A stretch of DNA of 64,000 bases from Gremmenia infestans (taxonomy: Eukaryota > Ascomycota > Leotiomycetes > Helotiales > Hamatocanthoscyphaceae): NCBI GenBank assembly GCA_032629725.1, contig JAFEVB010000042.1:96475-160474 (forward strand), in the 5' to 3' direction. The position numbers and the translations under genes were made by a program. The notes under the pieces were generated by a model. That model ran no database searches, was not told the DNA's origin, and saw only the letters and a list, made by a program, of their open reading frames with translations. Within the stretch, counting starts at the first letter, position 1, and every line of letters begins with the position of its first letter. Of this stretch, positions 11,274 through 21,659 are shown piece after piece.

Positions 11274-13196
11274 TTAGATTTTAGATGCCCGCATTGCCAA
11301 GCGATTCTTGTAAATATCTTCTTGTGAGATCGTGTTGGGCCCAATATGCGTTTCCATCTGATCAACAAAGTCATCCCATTTATCTTGAGAAACAATGGGG
11401 GCCGTCACATATGGTGCAGCACCAGTCTGCTCAAGTAGCTGCTTTAAATGCGGCATAAGGCTTTTGATGCAGCGATCCTCCTTCCGCAGGATCGCAACTC
11501 GTTTCATTTTAAGATTCTCAACGAACCAACTTCTGTCTCGCATCATCACTCCTACTTCGTATAGAGTAATCAGGTCCGCATGACACTTAGCCGTCACAGC
11601 CGCTTCATATGCCATACGGCATCCGATGGCTTCAATGAGGGGTTGACAGAGGGGTAGTACAAGGCGATTGAATTGGTCGCTTCGATGTTTCCCTCCAGTT
11701 TCTTTCAGCAGGCCCTGGGCTTCTTTAAATAGGCCCGCTTCATAGCGAGCCAACGAACAACTTGGATCTCGTGACTTTGGCATCTCGTAGCGTCCTATTA
11801 GGAGCTCAGAGGCAAGTCCTGCAAAATTTAGTGCTGATTCCAGATCACAAAATGGGATAAGGCTTACGAATACAAAGAACTAGAATATCTCCCTCTGCAA
11901 TATTTATTCCTCTGGCTTCTAGTTGTAACCCAATAATTTGATTATGCTTGAATAAACCCTGCGCACCGCATCTTTCCGAGAGTTGAAATAAACGTGTTTG
12001 TGTCGCAGTTCCGATGGCAGCTTTAAAGCAGGTTCCAAGAGCGTGTTGTACCGCAGGGTTCTTTTCAGCTACGAATTTGTTTATAACCTCATCCGCATAT
12101 GCCTCGAATATTGCGCTCTCTGCCAGGGTGTGCATAATTGAGACGTGTTGTGTGCGGAAATGTATGATGGAGCTTCTTCTACCATCGGGCCCGCCTACTG
12201 TCCGTCGAAAGCTGTAAGTCCCTGCAATATAAGCAGCCATCTTCAGAAAGGGGATGTTTAAAGTTGCTAGAGCAAGAGTGCCAATGCCCACACGCCCTAT
12301 CCCAGCCGTAAACGAAGTTCTCCGGTTTGGGGCCTTGCTCAGCGTGCCAAGAAGCGCGAGGGATGGAAGCCGAACATGATCAAACGTTGTTATCGAATGG
12401 CCTGCAATTTTCGACCCAGCACGCTTCGGAATCAACCTGACCAGCCCATTAGCGATTTCCAACGTCCAAAGGAAGTATAAACTCACTTTGCTGTTACTCC
12501 AGAACACATGTTATGGCCGTCATTCAGCTTTACAATAAACGGGCGTGGGCCACGGTCTTCTCCTTCTGCGAGCAAGCGTGCAAATACGATTCCCACTCGT
12601 TCAAACCCCTCCTGCGGAGTTGTCATTGGCATGTACCTATACTTGGTTAGAAAAATCTCACTCTTCGGCAGGTTTGCATACTTTGCAGCATCTTTAGTAG
12701 GTGAATGCAAGTCAAACTCTCCGTTGGCCAACAATGTCGCCGTCGTTCCGAGATTTCGAGCATCGAGTCCATGACCAACTTCAGTCAAGAGGTATTAAGC
12801 GCTACAAATCCAATCAGTTCTCATTTAAAGGCTTCTCATAATTGACAAGATTTACGATGTCTTAAATTCGAGAATGTCTTTCATAAGGGGAACGAGATCC
12901 GGTCTGTCGAGAACAAACGGGGCAAGAGTTCCTGCTCCAAGATTGTACTGGATGAACACAAGGGTACCAGCTGCGGAATCTTTGGTCCATATCATATCCC
13001 TGTACAGAAGCCAGAATTTTGGTGTCAAATAAAGAATATCCTCAAGTGTTTGGGCTGGGCACCAGGTCAGTCGCCGAAATTAGGAGGGAGCTGAGGCAAT
13101 GGAAAACTTGCCATAACTCTGAGAAATGACACGAGCGCGCTGGTAAGAAAGTTGAAGCTGTTCTGCTTGCTGTGACTGTTGTAGACGTAAAACGAG
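11274..13196 (-). CDS. Fungal acyl-CoA oxidase/dehydrogenase-like enzyme, 5' half probably disrupted
   Basis: This resembles the fungal acyl-CoA oxidase-like flavoprotein family (FAD-dependent oxidation of acyl-CoA thioesters, often peroxisomal). Recognisable exons: 13196-13112, 13054-12856, about 12795-12682, 12636-12487, 12436-11868, 11818-11274. Landmarks include DILYLTPKFW, IQYNLGAGTLAPFV, LLTEVGHGLDARN (flavin/substrate segment), FIVKLNDGHNMCSGVTAK, a middle domain ending AEGDILVLCIR, and a C-terminal helical domain starting RYEAGLF. Introns include a 57-nt GC-AG intron (13055-13111) and an in-frame 45-nt intron (12637-12681). Two problems appear. The exon before TEVGHG lacks a usable acceptor: the only AG, at 12802, leads into a stop. 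Upstream of 13196 a TAG closes the frame and no in-frame ATG is found. I infer recent damage, though one or two base errors would also explain it. Confidence 0.7.
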
Positions 13197-13604
13197 CTAT
13201 ACTTGATCCCATACCCGGAAGCTGGGGAGCACAGTATGTCTTCCTGACTCTGGGGTGGCGCATTCGACCCCGGAACCAGAATAGCGCCATATGCACAAAA
13301 ATTACGAGTCAATAGAAACCTATTCCGCTACACCGCAGGAAATGTGTACAAGTGGTGTCACTTAAAAGCGCTGATTGTATCACAATCGCGTAAAAATATC
13401 CAACCAGCGTAAAAAGCTGGGCAAGTCCTTCTAACAAGCCACTTAGTATTAGGAGTGCTACGAAATAAAGAATTCGTCATCTCGGCAATATCACAAACTT
13501 TCGATTGGACGGTAGCTCCGACAGTGATAGACATGATAGAATCATGCTGAAGGTTTGGGTATTATGCACACCTAGATCTCCACGTATAAGACCTCGCACT
13601 CTAA

Positions 13605-14066
13605 AGGCTGGCTCGAGCTATTGCATCTACCGCGATAAAAACCAATAACAGTGCTCCTGTAGATTGCATTATCTGCCCAGTACATGCTACTGCAAGTTAT
13701 CCCCATGACTTTCCAGCCTGGTGGGGTTATACATCTATTTTCAATCTGCTAGACTATCCCTCGACAGTCCTTGCAATCAAGAAGTTCCAAATATCGCTTA
13801 CCAAAGACGCCAAACATACGACGTATCGACCCGAAAGTAATCCGTTTGACAAGATTACCCAAGGGTGATATTCATGAACCTCGAACACTAAAGATCTGAC
13901 AATAGCGCTGGAAGAATAGATTACTAATTGCTTGAATATAGATGATCCCGAGCTAAATTCTACTCAACCAGTTTGCATACAGGTTATTGGCCTACCGCAT
14001 CAGGATGAGAAACTTATCGCAATTACCGAAGCAATGGATCGAATCATAATCAATAGTGAGATATAG
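13605..14066 (+). pseudogene. Relic of the C-terminal part of a fungal amidase/acetamidase
   Basis: An ATG-less open stretch at 13605-13868 reads like the end of a fungal amidase (amide hydrolase, amidase-signature family). It includes VDCIICPVHATA, then WWGYTSIFNLLDYPS, the conserved segment before the C-terminus, then a TYRPESNPFDK segment. After three in-frame stops (13866-13941) the same frame resumes with DDPELN and PVCIQVIG...QDEKLIAI, the conserved QLVG-type ending, to a TAG at 14064. The interval between could be a former intron (a TACTAAT-like branch and TATAG are present), but splicing it shifts the frame. The catalytic Lys-Ser-Ser region that should lie about 250 codons upstream is not visible. 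I conclude a truncated dead copy. Confidence 0.7.
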
Positions 14067-14633
14067 GTATTATTAATATATACTCTGCTCAAATAACAGC
14101 CAACTCCTTCCAATTACCGTAATTTTAGATTTTGATTAGCATACGGAAGAGTAGTTTCGATTGACTTTAAATCTTGGCGTGGCTATAGGGGGTCTTGGCT
14201 GGTAGGCGAGTGCCAGGTTAGGTTTATTTGTCTGCGTTACAAATGGGCAATGTCCCGCCGTCCCGTTGCTACTCTATACTGAGCGTACGTATCTACCGAG
14301 GTATTTTTATTAATGGTTAATTAAAATTATACAGAGTTTAATGGCTTATCGACAATCGTCGGATCAAACCGCACCGATCCACATGGCAGTAGTGGCCAGC
14401 GCAAAATCCCGCCTCGACCTTAGCGGGAACATACGTTATCGGAGTTCTCCTGGTGCGGTTTTCCCCTGCCAATATTGTGCACTCGAACATCGACGTCTAT
14501 ATATCAGATTCCTAGCACGCAAACTTAGAACGCCACGCACCTCACCATCATCTTTAGCCTAAGCTTTTAGGACCTTCATCTTCAAGACCAGCTTCTTCTC
14601 TTTAACACCGATTATCAGCAACTGAATATCGAT

Positions 14634-15232
14634 ATGGGGAAAATTGTAGCGGCTGTTGCATTGCCAAACCGGACGTGCGAGAACGCACCGAGCAAGCCTC
14701 GAAGAAGCTGGGGAAAAGCTTGCAAGATGCAAAACCAGACGTTGTCATTGCCATTCTGGACGATCATTTCGAAAACTTGTTTCGGAATAACATGCCATCT
14801 ATCTCTGTTGGAGTAGCTGAAAGTCATAGGGGTCCTGCAAGTCAGTGGCTCGAAGCTCTACGGTATGAGAAGACAATCAATTTTCCAGGAGCCCCAGAGT
14901 TGGCTGAAAAACTACTCAAGTCGTTCGTCCAGGATGACTTTGACTGCTCACGAACTGGATCTCTTGACTACGGCAACAATTTAATGCTTCCATGGAAATT
15001 GCTTGATTAGGGTCTCACTTGTCCGATCATCCCTATCTTCATCAACGTCTTCACACCACCGTTAATATCATACAAAAGAGCTTACACATTCGGAGAAGCA
15101 ATTCGTGCGGCAGTAGAAAAGTTACCCTCAGATTTAAGGGTCGGTCTGATTACTACTGGAGGCCTTTCGCATTGGCCATTTTGTGCTCGTGTCTGCAGGT
15201 GTCTGCGCCGGTTGATATGGGACCTTGATTGA
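14634..15232 (+). pseudogene. Relic of LigB-type extradiol ring-cleavage dioxygenase
   Basis: The start MGKIVAAVA matches the beginning of class III (LigB) dioxygenases, which open catechol-type rings using Fe(II). Directly after it the usual SHxP metal-ligand region is missing and the frame shifts. From about 14672 a new frame reads KPDVVIAILDDHFENLF, NMPSISVGVA, GPASQWL and DYGNNLMLPW, all in family order. A TAG at 15008-15010 interrupts it, yet the same frame continues with PIIPIFINVFTPP, AYTFGEAIR and GLITTGGLSHWPF before losing similarity near 15180 and stopping at 15230. So there are at least three lesions: a 5' deletion/frameshift, a nonsense codon and a lost 3' part. The TAG is what a C-to-T change in CAG would give. 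The identity is clear; a functional product is very unlikely. Confidence 0.8.
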
Positions 15233-15937
15233 GTAGATTCAATTTAGAACCATTTTTTGTCTTCAATTATGGATACTAGACTTAGCTATAGTTTAGGCAT
15301 CATATGAATTTCTGTATTTGCTAAATCCTAATCTTCGTTAATAGTGAGGACGCGAGCTCCTTGAATTCAGGAAGTATTGGTGGATTCAAATAAGAAAAAC
15401 GAATATAAGATATTGCTTTCTATTGGGCGGAAGTATTTATTATAGGGGCAAGCTACTTACTATAAATAAGGATAGCTGTGCTAGGTAAGGATGCCTATTT
15501 CAAGTCTAGTGAAATATGTTACAGCTAAAGGTAATGTTCACATGCGACAGCTGCCGAATCAACCAGATCTAGTCGTTATTATATGCGGTGATTGTCCCAA
15601 TCAAGGATCCATAAAGGGGCGCAAGTGCCCTCGCTTCGTCCACCACGAAAGATCGCCCGCTTTAGAAATCCACGAGGTAGAGAACATATGATTTCCATTG
15701 GGTCTCAAAAAGCGCTGCCTCATTTCAAATCTTGCCATGTCCACTGATATAATAATGGCTAGTAAACTCCCCAGCCCGAACTTTAATTCAGGAACGTGAA
15801 ATTTAACAAGTAGTCATTCTAAGCTCATCTACTTGATCTACTAACTATCAGTTCTCTATTTAAACTCTAGTTCTGCCTATCTCTATGTAATAAATCTAAT
15901 ACAATCTTTTAGTGCTTATAAGTCACGCCCGTAATCT
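15233..15937. other. Intergenic, no supported gene
   Basis: The stretch is mostly AT-rich. One ATG-started 66-codon frame (15491-15691, plus strand) has no recognisable motif and is not supported by a splice structure. Confidence 0.4.
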
Positions 15938-17142
15938 CTATACTTTCCCAGCAGCCTGTGCCTCCTCAAATTCCTTGCTGAATGGCCAATCCGTGTAGCC
16001 AGTGGCCTGTTTCGGCAGATAAAACTTCTTTCGGTCATAAGGCGTGAGTTCGATCTTTTCCTTGACCCGGAAGACTAGATCAGGATTCGAAATGAAATAA
16101 CGCCCAAAGACAATCACTACATCTTTATCCTTGTACTCGACATCAGCAGCAGCGTATGCCGATTCTGTCGTGTAACCTGAAGCGAGGAGGACGGGACTTA
16201 TATTGTCCCATATATCGACCAAGAATTTAACTGACTCGGGACTTTCAACGTCTGGCTCATTCTCCAACCACCAAACCCGTGGCAAGATGATATGGAGGTA
16301 GGAAAGGTTGAACTTCTTCAACTCTCTGGTGTAGTAGGAGAATTGTTCCACTAAAGCATCGTTCTTCATTTTCATGCCTTGGAACGTGCTAAAGGGTGAT
16401 ATGCGGATGCCAGTCCTTTCAGCACCTACGGCGGCGACGACGGCCTTCGTAACCTCGAGCCCAAATCGGGCTCTCTTCTCTACACTGCCACCCCAAGCGT
16501 CCGTTCGGTTGTTGCTCACATCCTGGACAAATTGATCAATCAGGTATCCGTTTGCACTGTGGATCTCCACGCCGTCGAAGCCCGCCTCGATGGCATTTTT
16601 CGCCGCTTGTGCGTATAGACCAATGTACTCCTGGATTTCCTTTTCCGACAACGCTTCCGGTTGGGCGCCGCCTTCAAAGGGAATATCGCCGGGGCCTTTG
16701 ACTTTACCATCCGCACCCAATTCTGCCGAGAGGACTTCCGGAGATGCGGCGCGACCAAGGGCCCACAGCTGAAGGTTTATATATGAGCCTTTTGCATGGA
16801 CGGCGTCTGTAACTTTCTTCCATGCTGCAATTTGATCCGTGTTCCAGATGCCTGGAACATTGGGTATACCACTTGCCTATCGCGAGGATCTTGAATCAGT
16901 ATTGCTGTGTAGGGGAATACCAAAATTGGTTATTCTGGACTTACTCGGGGAGCGATAAAGGAGCCTTCTGATATGAGAAGGGTACCGGGTGTAGATGCAC
17001 GCTGAGCGTAATATTCTGCAGACATCGGGAGGTGCACATGATTATCGTCGGCACGGACTCGAGTAAGAGGAGCTAGTGCAATACGGTTTGAGAGCTGGAC
17101 ATTGCCAAGCTTAAGTGGTTGGAAGAGTCTTGATGGTGACAT
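15938..17142 (-). CDS. Old Yellow Enzyme family NADH:flavin oxidoreductase
   Basis: Two exons, 17142-16945 and 16876-15938, separated by a 68-nt GTAAGT...GATAG intron, encode 378 residues, the usual OYE length. The FMN-binding TIM-barrel starts with LFQPLKLGNVQLSNRIALAP and PLTRVRAD. The substrate-binding pair H172/N175 lies in EIHSANGYLIDQF, followed by DAWGGSVEKRARF. VFGRYFISNPDLV near the C-terminus is the phosphate-binding strand region. Known members reduce activated C=C bonds of alpha,beta-unsaturated carbonyls with NAD(P)H in the cytosol, and fungal paralogues often sit in secondary-metabolite or detoxification clusters. The ATG at 17142 is preferred because upstream in-frame codons contain no ATG. 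It is the only clearly intact gene of the 11-17 kb catabolic stretch. Confidence 0.92.
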
Positions 17143-17712
17143 TTTGTTCGTCTCTTTTATATGTGCAAGATATACCAAAGTTTGAGAGAATGGCTATGTA
17201 TAAAAAACATAGGGTGGAGGGGCACTTTCTCCAATTTATAGAATTCTTCTCACCCACCTACATACATCTTGATTGTTCAGCAATCGTACACAATGGACAA
17301 CATTTCCTCCGTACTCCGTTAAAAACTTCTTATCGTGCGTGTCGTGTTGGTATCGTGCGCAAACCGGGATTTTCCTAGGCCCAATACGATCAGACCACCG
17401 AACAAAGAAGGCGGACAACGTCCACCTTTCTACGTATACCTGAGTCGTACACCTGTGGGGGGTTCATCCGACGTATGCCCGTGAGTGAATAATGCATTTA
17501 CATTATAGAATTCCCTTTAGTAATGCATTTGCATTCTACTGTAGGAGTTAAGCAGGGGGATAATACGTAATTTCGGCTATACCACCATCTACCCAAGTTT
17601 TTTCGGAGGTAAGTTAGGTTAGACCATCAATGCATGAAAAAGCTTACTAAGGCATATCTGGCACCAGTAGTTCACTAGTACCGACAGTTATCAGATCATT
17701 CTACGCACGGGC

Positions 17713-17767
17713 CACCGGCACCTGAAAGACAATAATGACGTCGCATAGGTGTAGAAAGGTGCCGGTG
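17713..17767. repeat. Short perfect inverted repeat
   Basis: CACCGGCACCT at 17713-17723 is exactly complementary to AGGTGCCGGTG at 17757-17767, leaving a 33-nt loop. It lies in the promoter-side region of the OYE gene. It could be a small MITE remnant or a chance or regulatory hairpin. Confidence 0.6.
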
Positions 17768-18273
17768 AGTGGTGTTGTTCGCGAAAATTCAGGGGCCAAT
17801 TTTTTATTACCAACTCCTAGGAACTTTCGATCACTTTCGACGTACTGTAGTGTGGAGGAGCGAGCTAGCTGGTAGGGTGAAGGCTAATGCAGGGAGAAGG
17901 GATGAAAGGGGGGAAGAGAGAGAGAAGGCCTCAAGGAAGTAGTGAGAAGTGTAGAGACTGGATTTCATAGTGTGTAACCAGAGAGTGAGAAGAAGCCAGC
18001 TATATACCCGAAGTGTGGTCAGTGACAACCACATGGCTAGGACCCAAGATCCCAATTAGAGCAGAAGCAGCCCCACCATAGTAGAAGAAGAATGCGGTAC
18101 TGATTTAACATATGCTACTGTAGATGGTGTAGGACCTTATAAGTTGATGTTCATAAGTGTCAGGAGAATGGGACCGGGACTTTAAAGCCATGTGACCGCG
18201 TGACTAAGCGAAGGTGCATAATCTCTTCGCAACAAATCCGGGATCTACAGATCTATATCAAACCAACATCAAT

Positions 18274-18345
18274 GGAACCACCAAGACCCCCAAATACATA
18301 CCTACCATAGTAGCGAAGTGATCACCTTGTGATACCAACAATCAG
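18274..18345 (+). repeat. Dispersed repeat fragment, copy 1
   Basis: The segment contains ACCACCAAGACC, then about 30 nt later GTGATCACCTTGTG followed by a TACCAACA-like tail. The same two words in the same order and nearly the same spacing occur at 42866-42935. The copies are diverged, mostly between the conserved blocks. Confidence 0.5.
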
Positions 18346-18656
18346 TGCCTATTTGCATGTCCACCACGAGAAAGCATAATAAAGAGTTACAGAAAAAAGA
18401 CGTAAGTCTATGCAGCTGCAAAATTAAAGCTGCATAAAAGCAATTGGAGCAATTATATCCCTCTCATCACCAATACCGGTTCATGCCATGCTTATTTCCC
18501 AATCCTTTTTATATACTTTCAATGCAAGAAACCCGAAACCAACGACCCTGTTCCATTACATCCAACCGCCCCAGCCCACCCTTTCATATAACCTTCAGAA
18601 ACATGACCCAAGACCAAAAATGCTCAAACGAACAAATAGCATAACGTTCGAACTGT

Positions 18657-19410
18657 TTACAAAGCAATAATGGCAGCGAAAACCGCCAATACGCCCGTGA
18701 GAGAGACGCCCATATGAAGTGTATCAGCGGCAGCCTTGCTCGTCGTCGCAGTCGCAGCACTGGAGCTCGTCCCAGTAGCCGTCGAAGCACCTACAGCATC
18801 CCATCAAATTAGGAAAAATCATCCCCCGTCTCGACCCCCACCCTTCTACACAGAGTACTCACCACTCGTCCCACTAGCAGTCTTCTCACCCCCACTCGCA
18901 CTCGCACTCCCCGTCGCCGTCGTGACCGTCGCAGTCGCAGTCGCAGATCCCGTTTCCTCTGCAGCTGCAGCAGTAGAGGTCGGTGTGAAGGTTGCGCTGG
19001 CTACGCAGCCTTTTTGACAAGTCTCGTAGGCGGCGTTCGCGGCTGAACTGCCGTCGCCTTGGACGCAGGATGCGATGCAGTCGATGGTGCGGTTTTGCGC
19101 ACTGTAGTCGCCTTCTGGCACGATGATGCAGGATTGGCGGCAGGAGGGGTCTTTGGGGTCGCCTGGAGGGTGGTTAATTAGTTTTGTTCGGTTTGTGGGG
19201 CTTTTTTCTGTTTTGTTTTGGTGGAGAAGATGAGGGGGGTGAGAGGAGGGAGGGAGGGAGGAGGAACAAACAAGCGGACAAGCAGGAAGCTTGAGATGAT
19301 TGCGCTGGAGTGAGAGCCACGGACGAAGCGACAGGGGCTACTGTTGTGTTCTGTGCCTTTACTGACAGGACAGCCAGGACGCTGGAGGCTAGCAAGGTAG
19401 AGAAACGCAT
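18657..19410 (-). CDS. GPI-anchored Cys-rich cell-surface protein
   Basis: Three exons, 19410-19272, 19162-18863 and 18790-18657, total 191 codons and code for 190 residues. Introns are 109 nt (GTTTGT donor) and 72 nt (GTGAGT donor). Residues 1-19 (MRFSTLLASSVLAVLSVKA) are a signal peptide. The middle has evenly spaced cysteines (SCLSAC, SCRQSC, DCIASC, CQKGC), eight in all, consistent with a small disulfide-bonded extracellular module; this is CFEM-like in number but I cannot match the CFEM pattern exactly. A Ser/Thr/Ala-rich linker, probably O-glycosylated, follows. The C-terminus SLTGVLAVFAAIIAL is hydrophobic and ends the protein, as in GPI-attachment signals. I infer a wall or membrane surface protein of unknown role. 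No neighbour suggests a pathway. Confidence 0.8.
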
Positions 19411-20297
19411 TTCGATGGTACAATATCGGAATTGAAAAATTGACAATTACTGAAACGAGTGTATTTTCCGAAAAGCCGAAAGGAATAAACAGAGAAGAAA
19501 GGATTAGAGAACAAAGTCTTCAAAAGCGAGCGTGTGTAGTGGAAGGAAAGAAAGCAAATGATGAGCAGAAGTAAGGGGATAAAGTAAAATTCGTGGCACC
19601 GTTCCAGGGGGAAGACTTGTGCGCCCAATAAAAAGGGATCGCGTGTCGCTCGTTTTTGTGAGACATCTCATTTACGAGCGAAGAATCCGAGTTCTCAAAG
19701 TTTTTGAGTAGCATCGTGAATACGAAGTAGAACGTGGAGAGGTGGTAAGTAGCTCACTCGATATGAGATGATATTTAACGCTTGACCCCATGATTATTGG
19801 ATTTTAAGCTTAATTCAGTCCCCGCATTTATCGTAATTATATTCTCTTTTTAGACTGATCGAGCTAACAGCCTATCATATGCTGTGCCGTGGAAAGTCTT
19901 TCGCGGGGCGAGATTTCTTTACAAATCGGGAGCTTTTAGGATTGGTTGATTTATAGCGAACTGCAACGCTAAATTCCCCGCAGGTACAAGTTAGCTTATG
20001 GTCCTTCGTGTAAGAGACATGTGAACCTGATTCTGGAAACTATGATCCAAATCGTTCGTATCCCAAGTACACGAGAAAACCATAGTATTTGGGCACTAAA
20101 CAGAATAGAGGAAGCAGAGAGTTAGAGATATTGTCACGGTTCAGATGGTGAGTGGGTACTGCATTACCCCGCATTATAGACGGGAGCAGTTCTAAGAATC
20201 CAGTCCAGGCACCGCTGGAATAATTCATACTGTTGGGTAGCTAGATTTACCATGAAATGTTCCTTGGACATCAAAATATCGTGATGATGTCAAAATA
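19411..20297. other. Intergenic, no gene seen
   Basis: 19411-19740 is the leader and promoter side of the GPI-protein gene. The remainder has only short open frames without motif or splice support. Confidence 0.4.
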
Positions 20298-21161
20298 GGT
20301 GATAGCTTCACCCGAGGAGCAAATGACCAGCCACGTGATTTGGGACCGGCTCCCGAGTTGCAGGCTGGTATTTCCCCTGTCCCTCTTCCCTGTCAAACGG
20401 ACTGTGTACGATATCAAGCTGATGGGGAGTATCATATATAAGGAGACTGGATGTCATAAATCGAGGCTTTAGATTTGTCGTCCCCGTCCCGTTTTTGCTC
20501 TCCTTGTCTTTGATATGGAGGAGCTGTGGATGAATGTCCAGTAGGTACAGCATGATCATATCCTGACTATCCTCTCCCAAATCCTCACAACAAGAGCAAG
20601 CACCTGTGCGATTCTTGGTCCGTCTCCCTCCCAACCTATCTGTGTTTGACTTAAGCTAGACAATCAGGTTCGGTGCAAATAACAATAATACATGCACTTC
20701 CTCCATCTACCAATACGTACGTACCACTTGATACATTCAAATCCAACCTCAATGTCATTATCAATCATCCGTCTGTAGTTGTGCATACTCCGAACATCAT
20801 CTTCTCACTCCTCCGCCGGTGGAGGAGAGTATTATGCATGACTTGAATCAACAGATGAATGCTGTCAATAGCTGCGCTGATGAGCTGATGATTCAGAAAG
20901 CGGTGGATACTAAGGCGTATGTACACCGATGCTGTGAAAGAAGTAGCGATTGAGATGAACGTTGCGCTTGTGGATGTTTGGAGTGCTTGTGCGAAGAAGG
21001 CCGTTGAATTGGAACGATGGCGGTAATATATTGCTAGGGATGAGAGCGGTTGGTAGAAGTGAGCCGATGAGCCGCTACGTCTGCATCTCAACCCGGATAG
21101 ATACAAAGTTGTGTTTCAGGAGTTGATGAAGGTCATGAAAGATAAGTGGCCGGGTTGTTAG
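20298..21161 (+). pseudogene. Relic of isoamyl acetate-hydrolysing esterase-like SGNH hydrolase (IAH1 family)
   Basis: Read in pieces on the plus strand, the family order is preserved. GDSFTRG (block I) is at 20298, then an AYIRRLDVINRGF-type segment at 20435-20470, an intron-like gap, FGAN at 20669 (the FGANDA block), and VPLDTFKSNLNVIINHPSV at 20721. LLTPPPVEES starts near 20800, then DAVKEVAIEMNVALVDVW at 20928, and LHLNPDRYKVVFQELMKVM at 21081, ending at a TAG at 21159-21161. These pieces lie in different frames, and stops occur within and between them, so at least three frameshifts plus nonsense codons are needed. Functional relatives cleave small acetate esters. Only a dead copy remains; the catalytic DxxH region is changed to NPDRY. 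No single reading frame reveals this gene, which is why it is easily missed. Confidence 0.75.
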
Positions 21162-21659
21162 CCGTATAAGAGGTTATATGTAGTGGAAGTGTTGTGAGAG
21201 GATAAAATGTGGGATGTTTATTGAGAGTGTGTCGGCTTCTGGCGGGACTTGAGGTGTAGGTACTCATGTGATGAGAATAACGCTGACACTGTCGATACTC
21301 TAGCAACATTTAATAGATTGCTCTTCATAACATTTTGATCCTAGGTTTAGCTGATGAAGAAGCACAAATTCTATGCACTGAATAGTGAGATAGGCTTTAA
21401 CTTGGTTGTCGATAGTTATTCGTCGAAGTTGGATCCGACATAACGACGGTATTGACAAGAAGGGGTTTTAGAGGGGAGGATAATGAATACAGCTCACTCA
21501 GGTGAATTCATGCGCACCGGTGAATTATTCCCACTTCGACTTTGCCATCGACTTTCTGCAGCAAACATTCGTCTTCAAATCCCAATATCCAACATCCATG
21601 GTCCATGGTATTTCCCAACCACCAACGTGAGCTTTGGAGACCTCTCAATATCATCAATC
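21162..21659. other. Intergenic, promoter side of the following gene
   Basis: No coding signal is seen. An ATG-started frame at 21483 runs into the first exon region of the next gene but lacks support. Confidence 0.35.

Larger units (their letters stand above)
17143..18656. other. Long intergenic stretch with repeat-like pieces
   Basis: No coding frame is supported. A perfect 11-bp inverted repeat sits at 17713-17767. The piece 18274-18345 resembles 42866-42935, which suggests fragments of a dispersed element. Many CATG/TGACC-type words and short direct repeats occur, but no terminal structure is clear. Confidence 0.45.

Noticed and set aside
15491..15691. 66-codon ATG frame with several cysteines
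   Set aside because: No motif recognised, short, and in decayed AT-rich surroundings.
20308..20634. 108-codon minus-strand frame
   Set aside because: It starts at TTG and lies opposite the esterase relic, whose plus-strand blocks explain the sequence better.
20765..21106. 113-codon minus-strand frame
   Set aside because: It is the antisense of the esterase relic (TPPPVEES to HLNPDRY region) and has no motif of its own.
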